A stretch of 64,000 nucleotides of DNA from Kalmusia sp. IMI 367209 (GCA_027946365.1 JAPEUQ010000009.1:434001-498000), one strand, 5' to 3'. Counted from the stretch's first letter, positions 11,596 through 23,911 are shown. Notes: generated by a model from the sequence alone, not told the origin. A program made the numbers and translations.

Positions 11596-13040
11596 CTATT
11601 TCAACCTCGCAAATTGCTTGCCCCACTTCGCCGCAATCTCCTCCTCGCTGAACTTGCGTGTCTTACTACGCAGCATCTCTGCCCTCTCTTCTATAGTAAG
11701 GTTCATCTGGTCTCCCATGGGTACCAGGCACTTCGCTAGATGCTGATAGTTCTTTGCCAGCAAACTGAATGTGATCATAAGATAGTCGATGTTGTAGAAG
11801 ACGAGGGCGTGCTCAGAGGAATATGTGGATTTCTGGGCGAGGAAGGCGATGGGGTGGTCGCGCCAGTGACGCATCGGATTCAAGTGATGCGAGGTGTGGT
11901 AGCCGTCGTTGAAGCAGTAGCGGTTGCTCTACATTGTATTAGTCTCAACGCAACCAGATAAGCAGAATGCAAGGCGTACCGCAACGTCGATGACAGTAAT
12001 GCTGGACCTGAAGTCTGAGTCCGGCTCTGCTTCATCCACAAATGCATGCTGTCCCCAATTCCCAATCATCATACCCAACCGCATGATGGCTAATGGAATG
12101 AGAAATACGAAAATGGTCGCACGGGCATTCACGTAGGTGAACATGGTATACAAGAAGGCATAATTAAGGATCTCGCAGCTGCCCGCTTTGAGCGCAAGCT
12201 CTGGCTTCCGCTTACTGAGAAAGTAGCGCGGCAGATCGAACCAAATGAGAAAGTAGAAGCGGCCGACGTAATGGAGAAAGTGCCAAACATCGTCCCGCTG
12301 GTATCGAATGGTCGAAGATAGGTCATTCGGGCCGTTTCCTTCGACGTGGTGATGTTTAACATGGTGGAAGTAATACGAGTTCCATGTATGGCCCATCAGA
12401 GGGTCCATGATGTACGGGAACGCCAAATCAATTGTTGCGTACGCCTTGTTCAAAATGCCGCGCATGTGTATGTGCTGGTGCATCATCAACGTGTATGAGC
12501 CCATGTAGAATAGCTGCATGATGGAGTGCAGCGGGCCGTGCCACCAATGGAAGTTGTAGAAGAGATATATCGCCGAGGGGATGCTCGTAGTGAGGTAGAG
12601 GAGGAGGTGAGTGAGCATGACGACGTCGGTGTCAACACGTACGACGGTGCGGCCCCATCGCACGTACGGCTCGACGATATATTTGCGGAGCAATGGGTTT
12701 GTAATGTTCGGGTAGTCATAGGTGACGAATACGGTGGGCTCGAAGCTGTCCGAGGTGGGATTGTTGAGCTCTTTCATGCGCGCAAGGGCTTGCTCTGTCG
12801 CTTCTTGGGCATCTGTGCTGCTTGAGTCGTGTTCTCTCAGCGGGATGTGAGGACCGTACCTTCTGGAGACGCCGAGTCGAATCGTGCGTGTTTGACACCT
12901 GAGTCATCGGAGTCTTCGGAAGCCTGCTGCGACTTGCCATTGTCTTTCTTGTGTCTGTCGTAGTCTTTCTGTAGGATGTCTAGGACCATGCGGTCCTGCG
13001 GTGTGAGCTGCGCATCGGGCTGGAAATACAAATTCACCAT
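11596..13040 (-). CDS. Membrane fatty acid desaturase-domain protein
   Basis: Three exons (13040-12860, 12812-11980, 11928-11596) give 448 residues, with introns of 47 and 51 nt. Exon 1 is a soluble, charged N-terminus. Exons 2-3 contain about four to six hydrophobic segments and three histidine clusters typical of di-iron membrane desaturases or hydroxylases: HQHIH, a HHVKHHH-type box and, completed by the second splice, a HTSHH box. The third box exists only after removal of intron 11929-11979, which supports that intron. The C-terminus is cytosolic and Lys/Arg-rich. The substrate (acyl-CoA, lipid or sphingolipid) cannot be read from the sequence. It acts in the ER membrane by family precedent. 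Its 3' end faces that of the carboxypeptidase, about 100 bp away. Confidence 0.88.
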
Positions 13041-14799
13041 GCTGCGTTCGCGGGAACGGAGCTAGGTAGGAATTGGCTGCGACAATGGCGCTTCAACGAG
13101 AACTGTACAGCACGTATAAAGTTGACGAAGATGTACAGGAGAGACGAGGCGCTGGCACAAGTGCCTGTCTAGGCGGGGCGTCAGGTACCGAGGGGCGAGC
13201 ACGCACGGCCCACGAAAAGTCGGTCAGAGAGCCGGCGCCAAATGCTCTCCACTTGCGATTCCTAAGTGGTGCGACCTACGCGTGATGGGGACCCGCCAAA
13301 CGTGTAACAACATCTGACAAGAGCTACAAACCACGAGAGTGATGTTTGAGTGCAGTCTTCCTTGCGACGCGCAGGTGTGAGTCGCGTCGCATCAGGCAGG
13401 GTCTTGCTAGTGGCTTAGCGTGATTGGCCGGCATGTTTCTCCTATCAGCCCTTGGTAAGAGAGACTTGTAGGCAATGCACGGAACAGATGAAATATAAGG
13501 AAAGGTTTGGAGACTGTCTTCTGTATTGTGCATCCTGGGATTACTCTGCTCGGTCGCAACTAACCTTCAAGTTTCCATTTCTTTTATGTCATCATGGTAA
13601 AGCCGAACCTCATTGTCTTTATTCGAGCGAACTCCCCCTGGCGCTTGTCCAAGTGAGATTTGCCAAATCGACCGAACCACAAGACAGGAACCAAGTTCCT
13701 CATGCGAACTTACTTCTCGGGGTGGGAGGGGCGTCACATGGAACACATGCTTCGAAATGAACGCAATTAAAGCCTACAAACCGCAAATCAACCCCAAAAT
13801 CTCAACCAATCGAAGTCCTCTGAAGAGAGAGCATAACATCGAAGAGAAACTTTGCACCCTTAGACAGACAAGAATAGCAAGCACGAACTCCGCCGGGAGA
13901 GAAACTGCTTCGCCCTAGGACGCTGGTCTTAGGCTACCCCCGTCACAGAGGAGGGCTAGAAAGCGTATCCGAGGAAAAATACCTTGCTCGGATACGTGCA
14001 GAGATAAGTCTAGAGTAGTTAGGAATCAATGAGATCCTCTCCTGCTAAAGATGGAATCGACAGAGGAACCGTATCCTGTCTCTACTCTTGTTGCCGAAGC
14101 AGAAGCTGAACCCCGGTAAACTAAAGTAGTATCCCTGCCGCCATGGGATCCCCAACAGTTTTGGATCTCTTTGGTATTTACTGGAGTCTCTTATATAAAG
14201 TTGTATTAGCACTATCCAGAACAAACAGTTGAGACTCTCGCTGATTGATACCTCTATGACTTTGTATTGTTAATTTTTGTGAAACATCGAATCAATATAC
14301 GTCAGCGTCAACGCAAACTCTAAGTATGCCTAGCCCAGGAGATAGCTTAGGTGGAGGTAGCTTAGATAGATTAGACATGTGGATATCGATGAACCCTTGG
14401 TCACGTGTTCATCTTACAAATCAGGTATTCCTTGATGAGGATACCGCGCTGCAAGTAAGCATCGCGAAAAGGTTTCGGAGATGTGGAGATGCAAGTGTCG
14501 GAGTGGACAAAATGCCGTTGTGCGATTCTGAGAATGAGTAATCCTGGGCGCCCCGATTCCGCCGGCTTGCCGATTCCACCTCCCATCTCATAGGACGTCC
14601 CTACATCTATTCTCGTAATGTGCAACTCTTCTATCCTTCCCTGTTCCTCCCTAGACCCGATAAGGCATCTCCATGCGGCTCTTCCGTAGCAAAAGCGGCG
14701 TCGACGAGATGCCGAATCCACGAGGTCCAATGTTTTGCTTTTTATCATCAACTCATGTCGCCAACCCGCGATGACTCCTCTCACTGATTTTGCTGCGAG
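13041..14799. other. Intergenic, 1.76 kb without a supported gene
   Basis: The stretch separates the divergent desaturase and Zn2Cys6 genes. Open frames at 13452-13918 (+) and 14401-14877 (-) have no recognisable domain, no consistent splice extension and atypical composition. The second overlaps the start of the regulator on the opposite strand. I see no tRNA, repeat array or transposon. Confidence 0.5.
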
Positions 14800-16685
14800 A
14801 TGGCGGATGCTGCTACGCTGTCGCTGATTTCGCCCACCAAACGATCGATCCGTCGCGTCGCTCTCGCATGCATTCAATGCCGCTCAAGAAAAGTTCGTTG
14901 CGATGCAACACAACCTGTCTGCAATCGCTGCCGTGCGGACGACAAGCAATGTGAATATCAGAAATCGAGACGCGGTGGGCGTCCCCGGCGCCCAGTCACT
15001 GCGCCTATCCAAGTCGCGACGAACGACCCTCCTTCCCCCCAGCATTCTTCTAATCACTATGGATCACGAACGGAAAGCGACTCTTCTCGACAAGAGTCCT
15101 CCACAAGCTCCACCCAAAGCATTTGCGAGAGCCTGGAGTCCAAATCGTCCGAGATAATATTGCCAAGTGGCGTCCGGATGACGAAGTTTCAGGTAGACCA
15201 GCTTTTGACGCAATATTACACGTACTTCCATGTGTCACATCCCTGTGTCTTGCCCCGTTGGTCGCTCGAGACGCGAATGATGACAGAAACTGGGATATCG
15301 GATTTTCTACTCCCAGTGCTTTTGTACATTGGCTCCATATTCAGTCGTTCGATCAGCTCCTCACCTTTTGGCAACGCCGCGGCAGAGGCAATGCAAGCTG
15401 GGTGGATGATTCCGGGACTAGCACCGAATCCGTACTTCATACAAGCTCTGATGCTGTACTCCATTTCGGTATACTGGTGCAACGAACCGGAAAGAGGCCG
15501 AGAACTTCTTGACGAAGCCATCAACGGAGCTTTCATATTAGGCATGCACCAGAAGGATTTCGCTGAGCATAATGGCAATGGAGATCCTGTTCTAGAAGAA
15601 AGTTGGAGACGAACTTGGTGGCAAATTCACGTTACTGATGTTCACATCGCTGGTAGCTTGCATATCTACAAAGGACTATCGAACAAATTCCCCATCACCA
15701 CGGAACTTCCATGTGAAGAGCAGTGCTACGAGACTGGGGTATGCTACTTTGTTTACTATCCCTAACAGGCTTCTGCTAATAACTAATATCACAGGTCATT
15801 CCTGTTCCGGCATCTTTGAAAAACTACAACACTAGAGAATTTTCCGACATAGAATTCTCATCATTCGCCCAACTCATTGGATTTACCCAAGGCATTAGCA
15901 GAGTCCTTGCCACGAGAGAGTATAAAGATATTGAGAATGCGAAAGTCACATCTGCAAATGCTGATACAATGATAACGGCATGGTGCTCGTTGCTTCCCGC
16001 GTCAAAACGAAGACCTCTGCGAGACGACGGAAGCGTAGACGAACTACTTTTCAAGGCGAACATATTGATGCATACGTACGCATGTGATAATCTTGGGCCG
16101 ATATCTCTACTGACTGTTGCAGATACATTGTTGACCTCCACCGCCAATTATCATATCTACAGTATAGCGCTATCGAATCCATCTCCAAGTGTGCTCCGCC
16201 ACCACCGCCCGAATCCAACGATTCTGTGAAAGAGGATGCCCCCCATCCACACTGCCAAAGTGCTGTTTGCGGTTGAAAAGCTGAACAGCTTGCTTACGCT
16301 ACCAACACGCTTCAGCACACACACGCCCTTTATCATTTGCATGATCTCGAACGTGACCATTGCGCACCTTTCAGCTTGCAGGTATATCTTCCATGAACCG
16401 AAGCTTTTGCTGGAGCGCGACAAGATCCGATTGAAGATGGGCGTTCTCAAAATGCTCGGGGAGTATTGGCCTGCGGGGCAAAGAGAGTACCAGACGATGG
16501 GAATTATTGCTAGGGAGATACTGGCATTGAAAGAAGAGGAGTTCCAAATCCCAAAAGAAACACCGATATTACCTCTGGATACGTTGGACTTCAACTTCGA
16601 CTTTGAGGTCAACTGGGCGTGTGACTTGTTTGCTAATGGCACCGGTCCGTTCCATATGGATCTTTCTGTCGGTTCGCTTGTCTGA
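14800..16685 (+). pseudogene. Zn2Cys6 transcription factor with one-base frameshift in exon 3
   Basis: Exons 14800-15738, 15795-16075 and 16123-16685 are joined by introns of 56 and 47 nt (the first has a CTAATA-like branch). The N-terminus carries a complete Zn2Cys6 binuclear cluster (Cys 24, 27, 34, 41, 44, 51), followed by a basic linker and a Ser-rich region. From about residue 120 come helices typical of the fungal-specific transcription factor domain (LLPVLLYIGSIFS, a WWQIHVTD block, and later LPTRFSTHTPFIICM). In exon 3 the frame changes between a Pro-rich segment and the HTAKVLF helix exactly at a run of six C (16239-16244). Five Cs would keep the frame open to 16685. This is either a recent loss-of-function allele or a homopolymer sequencing error. 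The product would be a nuclear regulator of about 594 residues, target unknown. Confidence 0.8.
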
Positions 16686-17425
16686 GACGCTCAACATAAT
16701 TTGAGCTCCGCTGCTACCACGCTATTCTATAGTATTGTTTCTGGAAACGATGAGCTCGATACTCCATGCGTAAATAATACCAATTTATCTCTATTGTCAT
16801 CAATAACCGTTATCTAGATCGCTTTATTAACAGCATGCACGTCCCCTTCTTTCTAATGCGAAAACCAGTCCCCCCCCTCAACGTTCATGACCAAAAGGTC
16901 ACCGAATACGCTCTCAGAGATATAGGCAGAGACACCACCTTCGATACCTTATCAAGTTCGCCGAATCATCTAGGCATAGCTCCATCCATCCTCGCTCGAT
17001 CTCTGTTAGAATGATCCTGAGCCAGCCACACCGGCATGTCACATGTGACATGTGTACACTCCGTAAACGCCTCCCTCATACCGTATTGAAGCCCCTATAT
17101 ATTGCATCTTCAGGAAAGTTTCTCTAGTTAGCTTTCTAGATGAAGAAAGTAAGTAAGGCTATATGTTAGCGCACACGAATGGCTTACTGTGGAGAGCGAT
17201 TCTGACTAGTTATATGCTACATTTAAAATCGCGTAGGTGGCGGTCCGTCACAAAGCGTGAAGCATATTGATTAGCTCAGGACTGAATCATCTATCTGCTT
17301 TTGGCCAATGACCACGTTTGCGATTGAAGCAACGGTGCAATCATAATGTCATTACGCGCATTGAAAAGACAGACAACGCTGAGATAAGGAATGTCCATTT
17401 AACGCTAGGCTCATCTTCACAAGAG
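16686..17425. other. Intergenic, no gene seen
   Basis: This is the 740-bp shared 3' flank of the regulator (+) and the frameshifted secreted protein (-). It contains a short inverted ACATGTGACATGT-like motif near 17041-17055 and nothing else that I can support. Confidence 0.45.
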
Positions 17426-18048
17426 CTAACATTGTAGCGACGGACAAGAAGAAGAAACCTTCGTTAACTCATCACCCTCCCTAATGGCAGTTTTCAAATC
17501 CCTCCTCACTGCTTCACTACTCGCATTGGCCGTAGAAGCTGGTTCTAAAGCTTGAAAAGAAGCTGTCGGCGCACTGAACGTAAAAATCCCATTGCACAAT
17601 GTTGTTGGCGTCGCAAGCACTGTATGCGAGCAGACGTCGTAGAGTGAGGTCCATGTTTTCATTACTGTGGTGTTGGTCGTCAAGTAAACGACCTTTTCGC
17701 CAGCAGTGTCCCATTGCGCAGAGGAGCTGTAAAAGCTCATGACAGCCCAGGAAGCACGGTTGTCCCAGCAGTCTAGAGCTGACTTGGGGATGTCGTCATA
17801 CCCAGCTGGTGACGCCCGTTCGGCTATGGCTCGAAGATGTACTTACGTTCCTAGGAAGGGTAGATTTGGGTGTGACAGTGGATTTGGGCGTGCTCTCAGC
17901 TTGACGCATTGCCACTGATGCAGTCAGTATCGTGGCAATCTCATCTAATATTTCCATGAAATATAGGAAGTGTTGGCTCCTTACTCGTCAATTGTACCAA
18001 AAGGAGAGCAATGTATACCCAAAAGACCCTTGCTATCACCGTTTTCAT
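17426..18048 (-). pseudogene. Secreted or membrane-anchored orphan protein, frameshifted
   Basis: I read exon 1 as 18048-17985 and exon 2 as 17944-17426 around a 40-nt candidate intron (17945-17984, GTAAGG...TTAG). Exon 1 begins with a basic start and a long hydrophobic run (signal peptide or anchor). Exon 2 opens with a Thr/Pro/Lys-rich stretch with a repeated PKST motif. The frame then breaks at a run of three G on the minus strand (17801-17803), and one G fewer makes it continuous into a Trp/Tyr-rich segment with DCWDN and to the stop at 17426. The downstream part is about 125 residues with four Cys. No family is recognised. The short intron makes the 5' end uncertain. Confidence 0.45.
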
Positions 18049-20480
18049 CGAACTAGTTCATTCTGTAAGGGTACTTGGAAGAGTCTAGTCGTCAATCACA
18101 GCTATTCTGTTCGACTTGTCATTCTTGCTTTATGAGTGAAAAAGGTCAGCGCAGGTCTGGTTGCGCAAAACTCCATTACGCGCGGAGATGCAGACCCAGA
18201 AGATGAAATTCAATTGTTATCTGCTGTTCATACATTGACTTGCGATTCATGAAAGCAGTTTCTTAGGCTAGGGGCTAGCGGAATGCGCTTAAATGGGAAA
18301 TGTTGCCGCTGGATAATAAGGTTCCAATATGCGTTATAGGTAACCAACATATTGACTCTTGACACTCATTTTTTATACGAGGAATGCCTTGATAAGGAAA
18401 TGGTTTCAAGGTAAGATTATTACCGTGTGATGTATCAGACTGAGTGTTGATTGGCAGATGAGGGGCTACTGTCAAAATGCAGAAGGCAACGAATAAGTTG
18501 ATGTGAACAGGCCGATAACACCTGAACATCATTACAAGACAGGAAAGAGTACTGAAGTACTACTCATATGGAGGCACTGAGTAATTGAAGAGCAGTATAG
18601 TGATAATCTATGATATCTTGAACTCGAAGTTGTCCAGGTGGGATTCAAAAACAAATAACATCTCGATTGAAATCATAACGAGATCGAGAAATGTCCCCTT
18701 TATATATCGACGCGAGTTCGATTCCTTTATTTTTTCACTTCATTTTCACCAGCTATGGTACACGGCTATATCCATGTGTCCTAGAATTTGTATTGTGGCA
18801 CATTTCACCATACAATAACCCATGAATACCGAAGTCTCTATTGATTGAGAAATTACAGACATACCATTGTGCCATTCTACTACGATGTATGCTATTTTAA
18901 CTCCGCTCACCTATATGATGCCTAATCTGGCCTAGGCGCATTATGAGTGGCATGTCATCTGGTAATGTACTAGTCGCGATTGTCATTACCAGAGTTACCC
19001 AATATCCAATTATGCAAAGTCTTTAACAAGATTTCTACTAGAGGTGAATGGGAACATGAGATTGGTCTGCTGTGCGGACAGGAATGCGTGCACTAGTAAT
19101 GACAATAATGAAATTGAATTTAGCTACAGACGTATACCTATGATAAGAGACCTATACATAAAGGAGTAGTTTGGGGTCCTCACGCAAGGTAACAAACAGC
19201 GCGCATACTACTTCCGCCACAATACCTAAACACATATATTTAGCTCACCTTTACAATCTCTTTTCATAACACTCTGAATGCACAAATTAACGGAATTATA
19301 TTTAAACATAAAAGTGATCTTTTTTCAAATTGAAATACGAGAATACATATTGCAAAAGTATAAGATTGACAATCTTTCAGCGTCAGATGGGAAATTTATT
19401 TGGTATGCATGCTATGTCTAGAACAGGGTACTTCCGTCAACTAGTCACTGCCTAGAAACTTCAAGGCAAAAGCCATTTACCGCGACAAATACAGACAAAT
19501 AATAGACCTTAATGATGTGACAGTTAGAAACTGCATTCCTTTCTTTTGGCGGTAGCTTTGCTTGTGCCACGCTTACTCTGGGGTATTTGCAGCGTTAGTG
19601 ATGTAAGACTATTCCGTTGCTTTACTTAATTTACGGCGAAACAAATAAACGACGTGAATAGTGAGCTGACAGAGTCAATCGCACCACTGACTTATGCGAG
19701 TGCATACCCTTCGTTTCCGGTAGGTGGCCATGATTATTGGACTTTTGCATGGGATATAAAACCGATAATGAATTAGCTTTAGCTAATTGATCAGATTTTT
19801 ATACTAAGATTCAATAATAATTTCGATATTTTAAGAACCAGTGTTGATTTCGCTGTTGTCAAAATACTGCGGTTGGGGAGATGGTAACCATGGCACTTGA
19901 GGTCATGTGCCTCAGCCATCTTGTCTTGGTGAGGATTCATCGATGAAATTCATTTTTAATGTTACATAGGACAAACAGATGGCTAGTTGAGAGCCAGAAG
20001 AGCAAAAAGAAAGTGCTATCATTATACAAATTAGCAATGCAGTAAGGTCGCATTGACGGCGGTCGCAGATCCGACCATCGAGAAGCTGTGCTTGACTTTG
20101 GGATGTGCTGTATTGTAAATTCGAAGAGAATTAGCCTATTTCGCACCATTTGAGACACCCGACTCTTAATTCCATCGAAAAACTATGAGTACCACTATGT
20201 TTGTCCGAACCGTCTCAGCGGAGGAGCCAATGGATGTGAATGCATACCCCTAATTCGGCTAGCGCCGCTTGGCACTCGTACCAACCACGGCAGGCACCTG
20301 TGTAACCTGATGGGAAGCGCACTAAAGGCCGCGTGCCTCGCTCTCCTCTCACCGTACTGCCTCACCTATACCTCAACACACCTGGAGGTCTACTACCACG
20401 AGCCTCCTCGCCTCTCGATACTGACATCGACGTATACAGTCCGCTTGCGCAGAGCCCCGTGAGGCAAACTAGGCTATCCG
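18049..20480. other. A+T-rich gene-free stretch
   Basis: About 2.4 kb is visibly richer in A+T than the flanking genes, with only short open frames on either strand. There is no terminal repeat, transposase or reverse-transcriptase motif, and no tRNA-like fold that I could confirm. It could be an eroded repeat or simply a large intergenic spacer. Confidence 0.45.
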
Positions 20481-22408
20481 ATGCAGCCTCACAAAAAAGC
20501 ACTTCGCGGTCCCAAACACGCTGCGGCCGCCTTCAAGAGCCAGCAAGAGTTCCTAGACAGCCTGACGCCAGTCCCCCTAGAGTCTGTGGAAGAGAACAGT
20601 CGCACTTGTGCATTTTGCTGGAGGCGATATGGCGAGCCGAATCCGAATCAGAACGACGCTGAACAGCCTGTGAGATTTAGGTGTAATCACGTGTTCGGCG
20701 AGCGGTGCATGCGGGCCCTGTTTGCAATGCGGGAGCCCACTCGGGTTGATATTGTGCCGTTGTCCTTTGCACCAAATTCGAAGGGAGCGGACCTAGGCCA
20801 CCGGCTCACCGCATACGTGAGTTATACCAGAACAAAGTTTTTGCCAGACGCTCATTCCGGTACAGGTAGACTCTCATGGGGTAGAAAAGAGCGCTCTGCT
20901 GACCGGCGGCAGCCGGGAAAGGACTTTACACGGCTATTGACTGAAGCTCTGGGACCGGGCCCTGATGTCGAACGCACATTTCGTGGAGACGAGCTTTTGG
21001 GCATACAGTGGTGAGTTACCCTGATACACTAAATACGATACAAGCTTATCATTTGCTCGCATCCAGGAACTGTCTGCTCATCGAGGCTCTCATGTCACAC
21101 TTCTCTACAGCTCAGCTCGGCAGGATACACCTCCTAGAGAATACCATCATTTTTGAAGATAATCCCAAAATTGAAGCACCGAATCCATATTCAGACGATT
21201 TCAACGATACGAGTGACAGCCTTCAATCTGGCCCGCCGTTCGTGGGCCCAGAAGGACAGTCGATCAGCGGGTCAAATACACCCACGCACGGTTACACTTT
21301 AACTCCCACTCTCTGGGATACCTTTCCTAGCAATTCCACGAACCAATCTACACCATCTGGTCAAGAACACGGAGTTTTTGCAGCAACACACAAAGCATCT
21401 CTGTCAGCTTCAAATGAATCCCTCTTCTCTCCTTTCAAAACGGTCACAACTAAAGGATACATACCTTCCAACGGAACGTGGAAACAAGAACAGCAGATCA
21501 AGGGAAAGTGGAAACAAGAAGAACAGCAGATCAAGGGAAAACTAAAGAAGGCCACCTCTATGCCTGGCACTCTGAACGATGCGCTCCCGAAATTTCCAAA
21601 AAAATTGGACAAGCCCATAGTGTTGCAAAAGACGCCGCAGGCTAAGAGCGAATTGAGCATCGCGCTTGAAGCCGCGGTTGCGGCGAAATATGCGGAGGTG
21701 AGCTTGACGCGTATTGTCAGTCCCTGGTGAATTCTGTTATTGATGCGACTTCAGATATGGAGCGTCGAGAATTCGGGTCCGGTACCAAATCTTCAGACTA
21801 CAGGTACGTCTTTGAAACCTTGATCCTAGTGGTCCGGATAAAATTAGCGTTTGCAATGTGATCTTGGGGTAACTCGGCTTCTGTATCAAAAGATGCTAAT
21901 TACTTTGCTAGCAATTCGACAGAAGTGCTTCAGAATCTTTGTAGAGCGTCTCGCACGAGCTTTTACAGATGTGTACGAGGCGTACGAACGGTATCAATTC
22001 GATGAAGCCGTATCTGCTGGATTGCCGCCTCCTGTTAAGAAATTGAGGCTGGCCTCCGGCACCGCAGCCACCTCAGAACCGTCAAAAGAAATACCGATCA
22101 TGAGACATTATCGCCCAGACACCATCCACCTAACTGAAATCGCGAGTAGTAAGCCGGATGCAAAGGGTATTGAGGTCCTGCAGCCGTACTTGCATCCTGG
22201 TTCTGAGGATTTCGATGAGGACAACGACGCTGATTCGACAGCAGCCTACTTTTTTGCAGGAAAGACGATTTTCTTAGCACGACGGATGTGTACAACACCA
22301 CTCGGAGCATCCCTCACGGTACCTCAGCATGTTTATTGGCGGGACAGCAAGAAAATTACGGACGATTGTCCCAAGTGTCGGCGAGTTCTTTTTAAGAGAG
22401 CTCGCTAG
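20481..22408 (+). CDS. Orphan protein with split RING-like cysteines
   Basis: Four exons (20481-21010, 21067-21697, 21755-21803, 21912-22408) give 568 residues. Introns are 56, 57 and 108 nt, and the last ends in a TGCTAAT-branch/GCTAG acceptor that is the only one keeping phase. The N-terminal region has the first half of a RING-type zinc site (Cys 43, 46, then CNH at 68-70 and Cys 76), but the closing CPxC pair is absent there. A CPKC pair appears 12 residues from the C-terminus (556 and 559). The middle is Ser/Thr-rich with a Lys/Gln-rich tandem duplication (21478-21540). It may be an E3 ligase-like protein in which the two halves meet in the fold, or a RING that was interrupted. A possible intron at 20817-20865 was rejected because it breaks the frame. 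Confidence 0.65.
21478..21540. repeat. Tandem 30/33-bp coding duplication
   Basis: Two adjacent units (21478-21507 and 21508-21540) are identical except for a 3-bp GAA insertion in the second. They encode two copies of a WKQE-QQIKGK motif in the split-RING protein. The low divergence indicates a recent slippage duplication. Confidence 0.9.
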
Positions 22409-22867
22409 TCCATGGGTTTTGCATTCGGCATCTTGCAACAACTGAACGATCCATGAACACTGACTTCCCTTTCAGGTTTCGGGTGAGAGTTGGAAGTATA
22501 ACAGTCTTAGCCCTCTACGCATGAGATGTCAGGCTCTACCTAGCGCCTGCTTGTTTGCTAAGAAATTCTGGTGTATCTAGCATGGTTATGGATGCACAAT
22601 TTTGGGTTCATCCTTCTCTTCGTAGATTGGTGATGTCATATTACAATTAGTATTTCGCCAGGTTGGGTGCCGCATTATCCTTGTAGTGATGCATTTGGTC
22701 TTTCACCATCTTGTTTCCTGGCGTGTCACGTGCCTTTACTTTTGGTCATTTGACAATACAGATGAGCCAGCCTTCTTATAAGCCTCTACAGATCGCCTGC
22801 CTGCCCAATAGTCCCCTGCCACTTCTCGCTCTGGTCAACTCAACCAAACCGAACAAATCTAGATTCG
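22409..22867. other. Intergenic and promoter of the second RING gene
   Basis: The region between two same-strand genes contains a TATAA box at 22777-22781, about 90 bp before the ATG at 22868, followed by a CT-rich stretch typical of fungal transcription start regions. No other feature is visible. Confidence 0.45.
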
Positions 22868-23911
22868 ATGTTTAACTCAAGCCCGCAAGCGCTTGCTGCC
22901 GCGGCCATGGCACACCTGCCTGACCTGCCTGATCCGTCAATTTTGCACGCAGCGCCTGCCCCTCTCAGCGCTTACAAGACTGCATGTCCAAGCGATGGAA
23001 ATGGAAGTAGTGGTGAGAACACACTACGGGTGGCTCTTGATCGTGCGGTGACGCCTCCGTGGCAGCGACTAAACATGCCAGATGCTGGAGCAGCACCAAA
23101 CCTACAAGGCGATTCCTCCATCCTATCCCAGACAACGTCTCTACCGTCGCTCTTCCGCTATGTTGACAATGACTTGCTACGCGTCCGCGCCGTCCACAAC
23201 CGCCCTACGAATCCGAACGCCGTGTGCCACCCATGCATAGCATCGGTCAACAAGGCGATTATCCCATCGACCTTTGTTCCGCTGACGCCCTGTGGTTGCT
23301 GGATGCACTACCGCTGCTTCGTATTCCATGTGACGCGTGCTATACCTAACAGGGACCGCTGTCCTACTTGCGGCATCAAATTGTTCAATTGGGAAGGCAT
23401 CGCTGCGCTCACCCTGGCGACACGCACCAACATTGAGATGGAAAACGTACACTTCTCTTGGGATCAATCGTACGCTGACCCGCTCACCGGCCATAAGGTA
23501 ACCTCTGATGAGTCCGCCTATATCTCCGACTGCGCCTTGATCGATTCTCTCATCGTCAAGCACTTCTTCGAACAGGTAAACGCCAGTTTGCCCCCCGAGC
23601 GATCGTCACGCTTCCCAGACAAGTCTCCTGACCTGTCAGCGAGCTACTACGGTGTGCTGGAAGATTTGGATAAGGTAGGACGTCCCCACGCGAAATGGCT
23701 GAGCTTCAATCCGACGGATGCGGACAATGATAGAGTGGGTTTCTCTTTATTCGGCATGCTCGTTGCACTCAAGATGAGGAGGTATCTAGTCGAGCAGCAA
23801 CCGGGTATCAGGAGCACCGATGCTTGGGCAGCCTTTGAGAATAGCAGGGAGGAGCTACAGAGGATGATACTGAAGGAGGTGAAGGGTGAGAAATGGAGCT
23901 GCGTCGCTTGA
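22868..23911 (+). CDS. RING-type zinc finger protein
   Basis: An intronless gene of 347 residues. A variant RING site is visible at residues 120-168: Cys 120 and 123, then CGC (142, 144), His 147, Cys 150, and a closing CPTC pair (165, 168). The spacing resembles a RING-H2 or RING-CH E3 ligase domain, which recruits an E2 enzyme for ubiquitin transfer. The remainder has no recognised domain. The N-terminus is Ala/Pro/Leu-rich and the C-terminal 120 residues are helical. It sits 460 bp downstream of the split-RING gene in the same orientation, but the two do not look like recent duplicates. A second ATG at codon 14 could also serve as the start. Confidence 0.72.
   Translation: MFNSSPQALAAAAMAHLPDLPDPSILHAAPAPLSAYKTACPSDGNGSSGENTLRVALDRAVTPPWQRLNMPDAGAAPNLQGDSSILSQTTSLPSLFRYVDNDLLRVRAVHNRPTNPNAVCHPCIASVNKAIIPSTFVPLTPCGCWMHYRCFVFHVTRAIPNRDRCPTCGIKLFNWEGIAALTLATRTNIEMENVHFSWDQSYADPLTGHKVTSDESAYISDCALIDSLIVKHFFEQVNASLPPERSSRFPDKSPDLSASYYGVLEDLDKVGRPHAKWLSFNPTDADNDRVGFSLFGMLVALKMRRYLVEQQPGIRSTDAWAAFENSREELQRMILKEVKGEKWSCVA

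Noticed and set aside
14401..14877. 158-codon minus-strand frame
   Set aside because: Overlaps the start of the Zn2Cys6 gene and has no domain.
18705..18735. GTTCGATTCC resembling a tRNA T-loop
   Set aside because: The flanking bases do not pair as a T-stem, and no anticodon arm or acceptor stem is found.
20817..20865. Good-looking 49-nt GTGAGT...TACAG intron in the split-RING gene
   Set aside because: Removing it shifts the frame into an early stop, while the unspliced frame joins all later exons.
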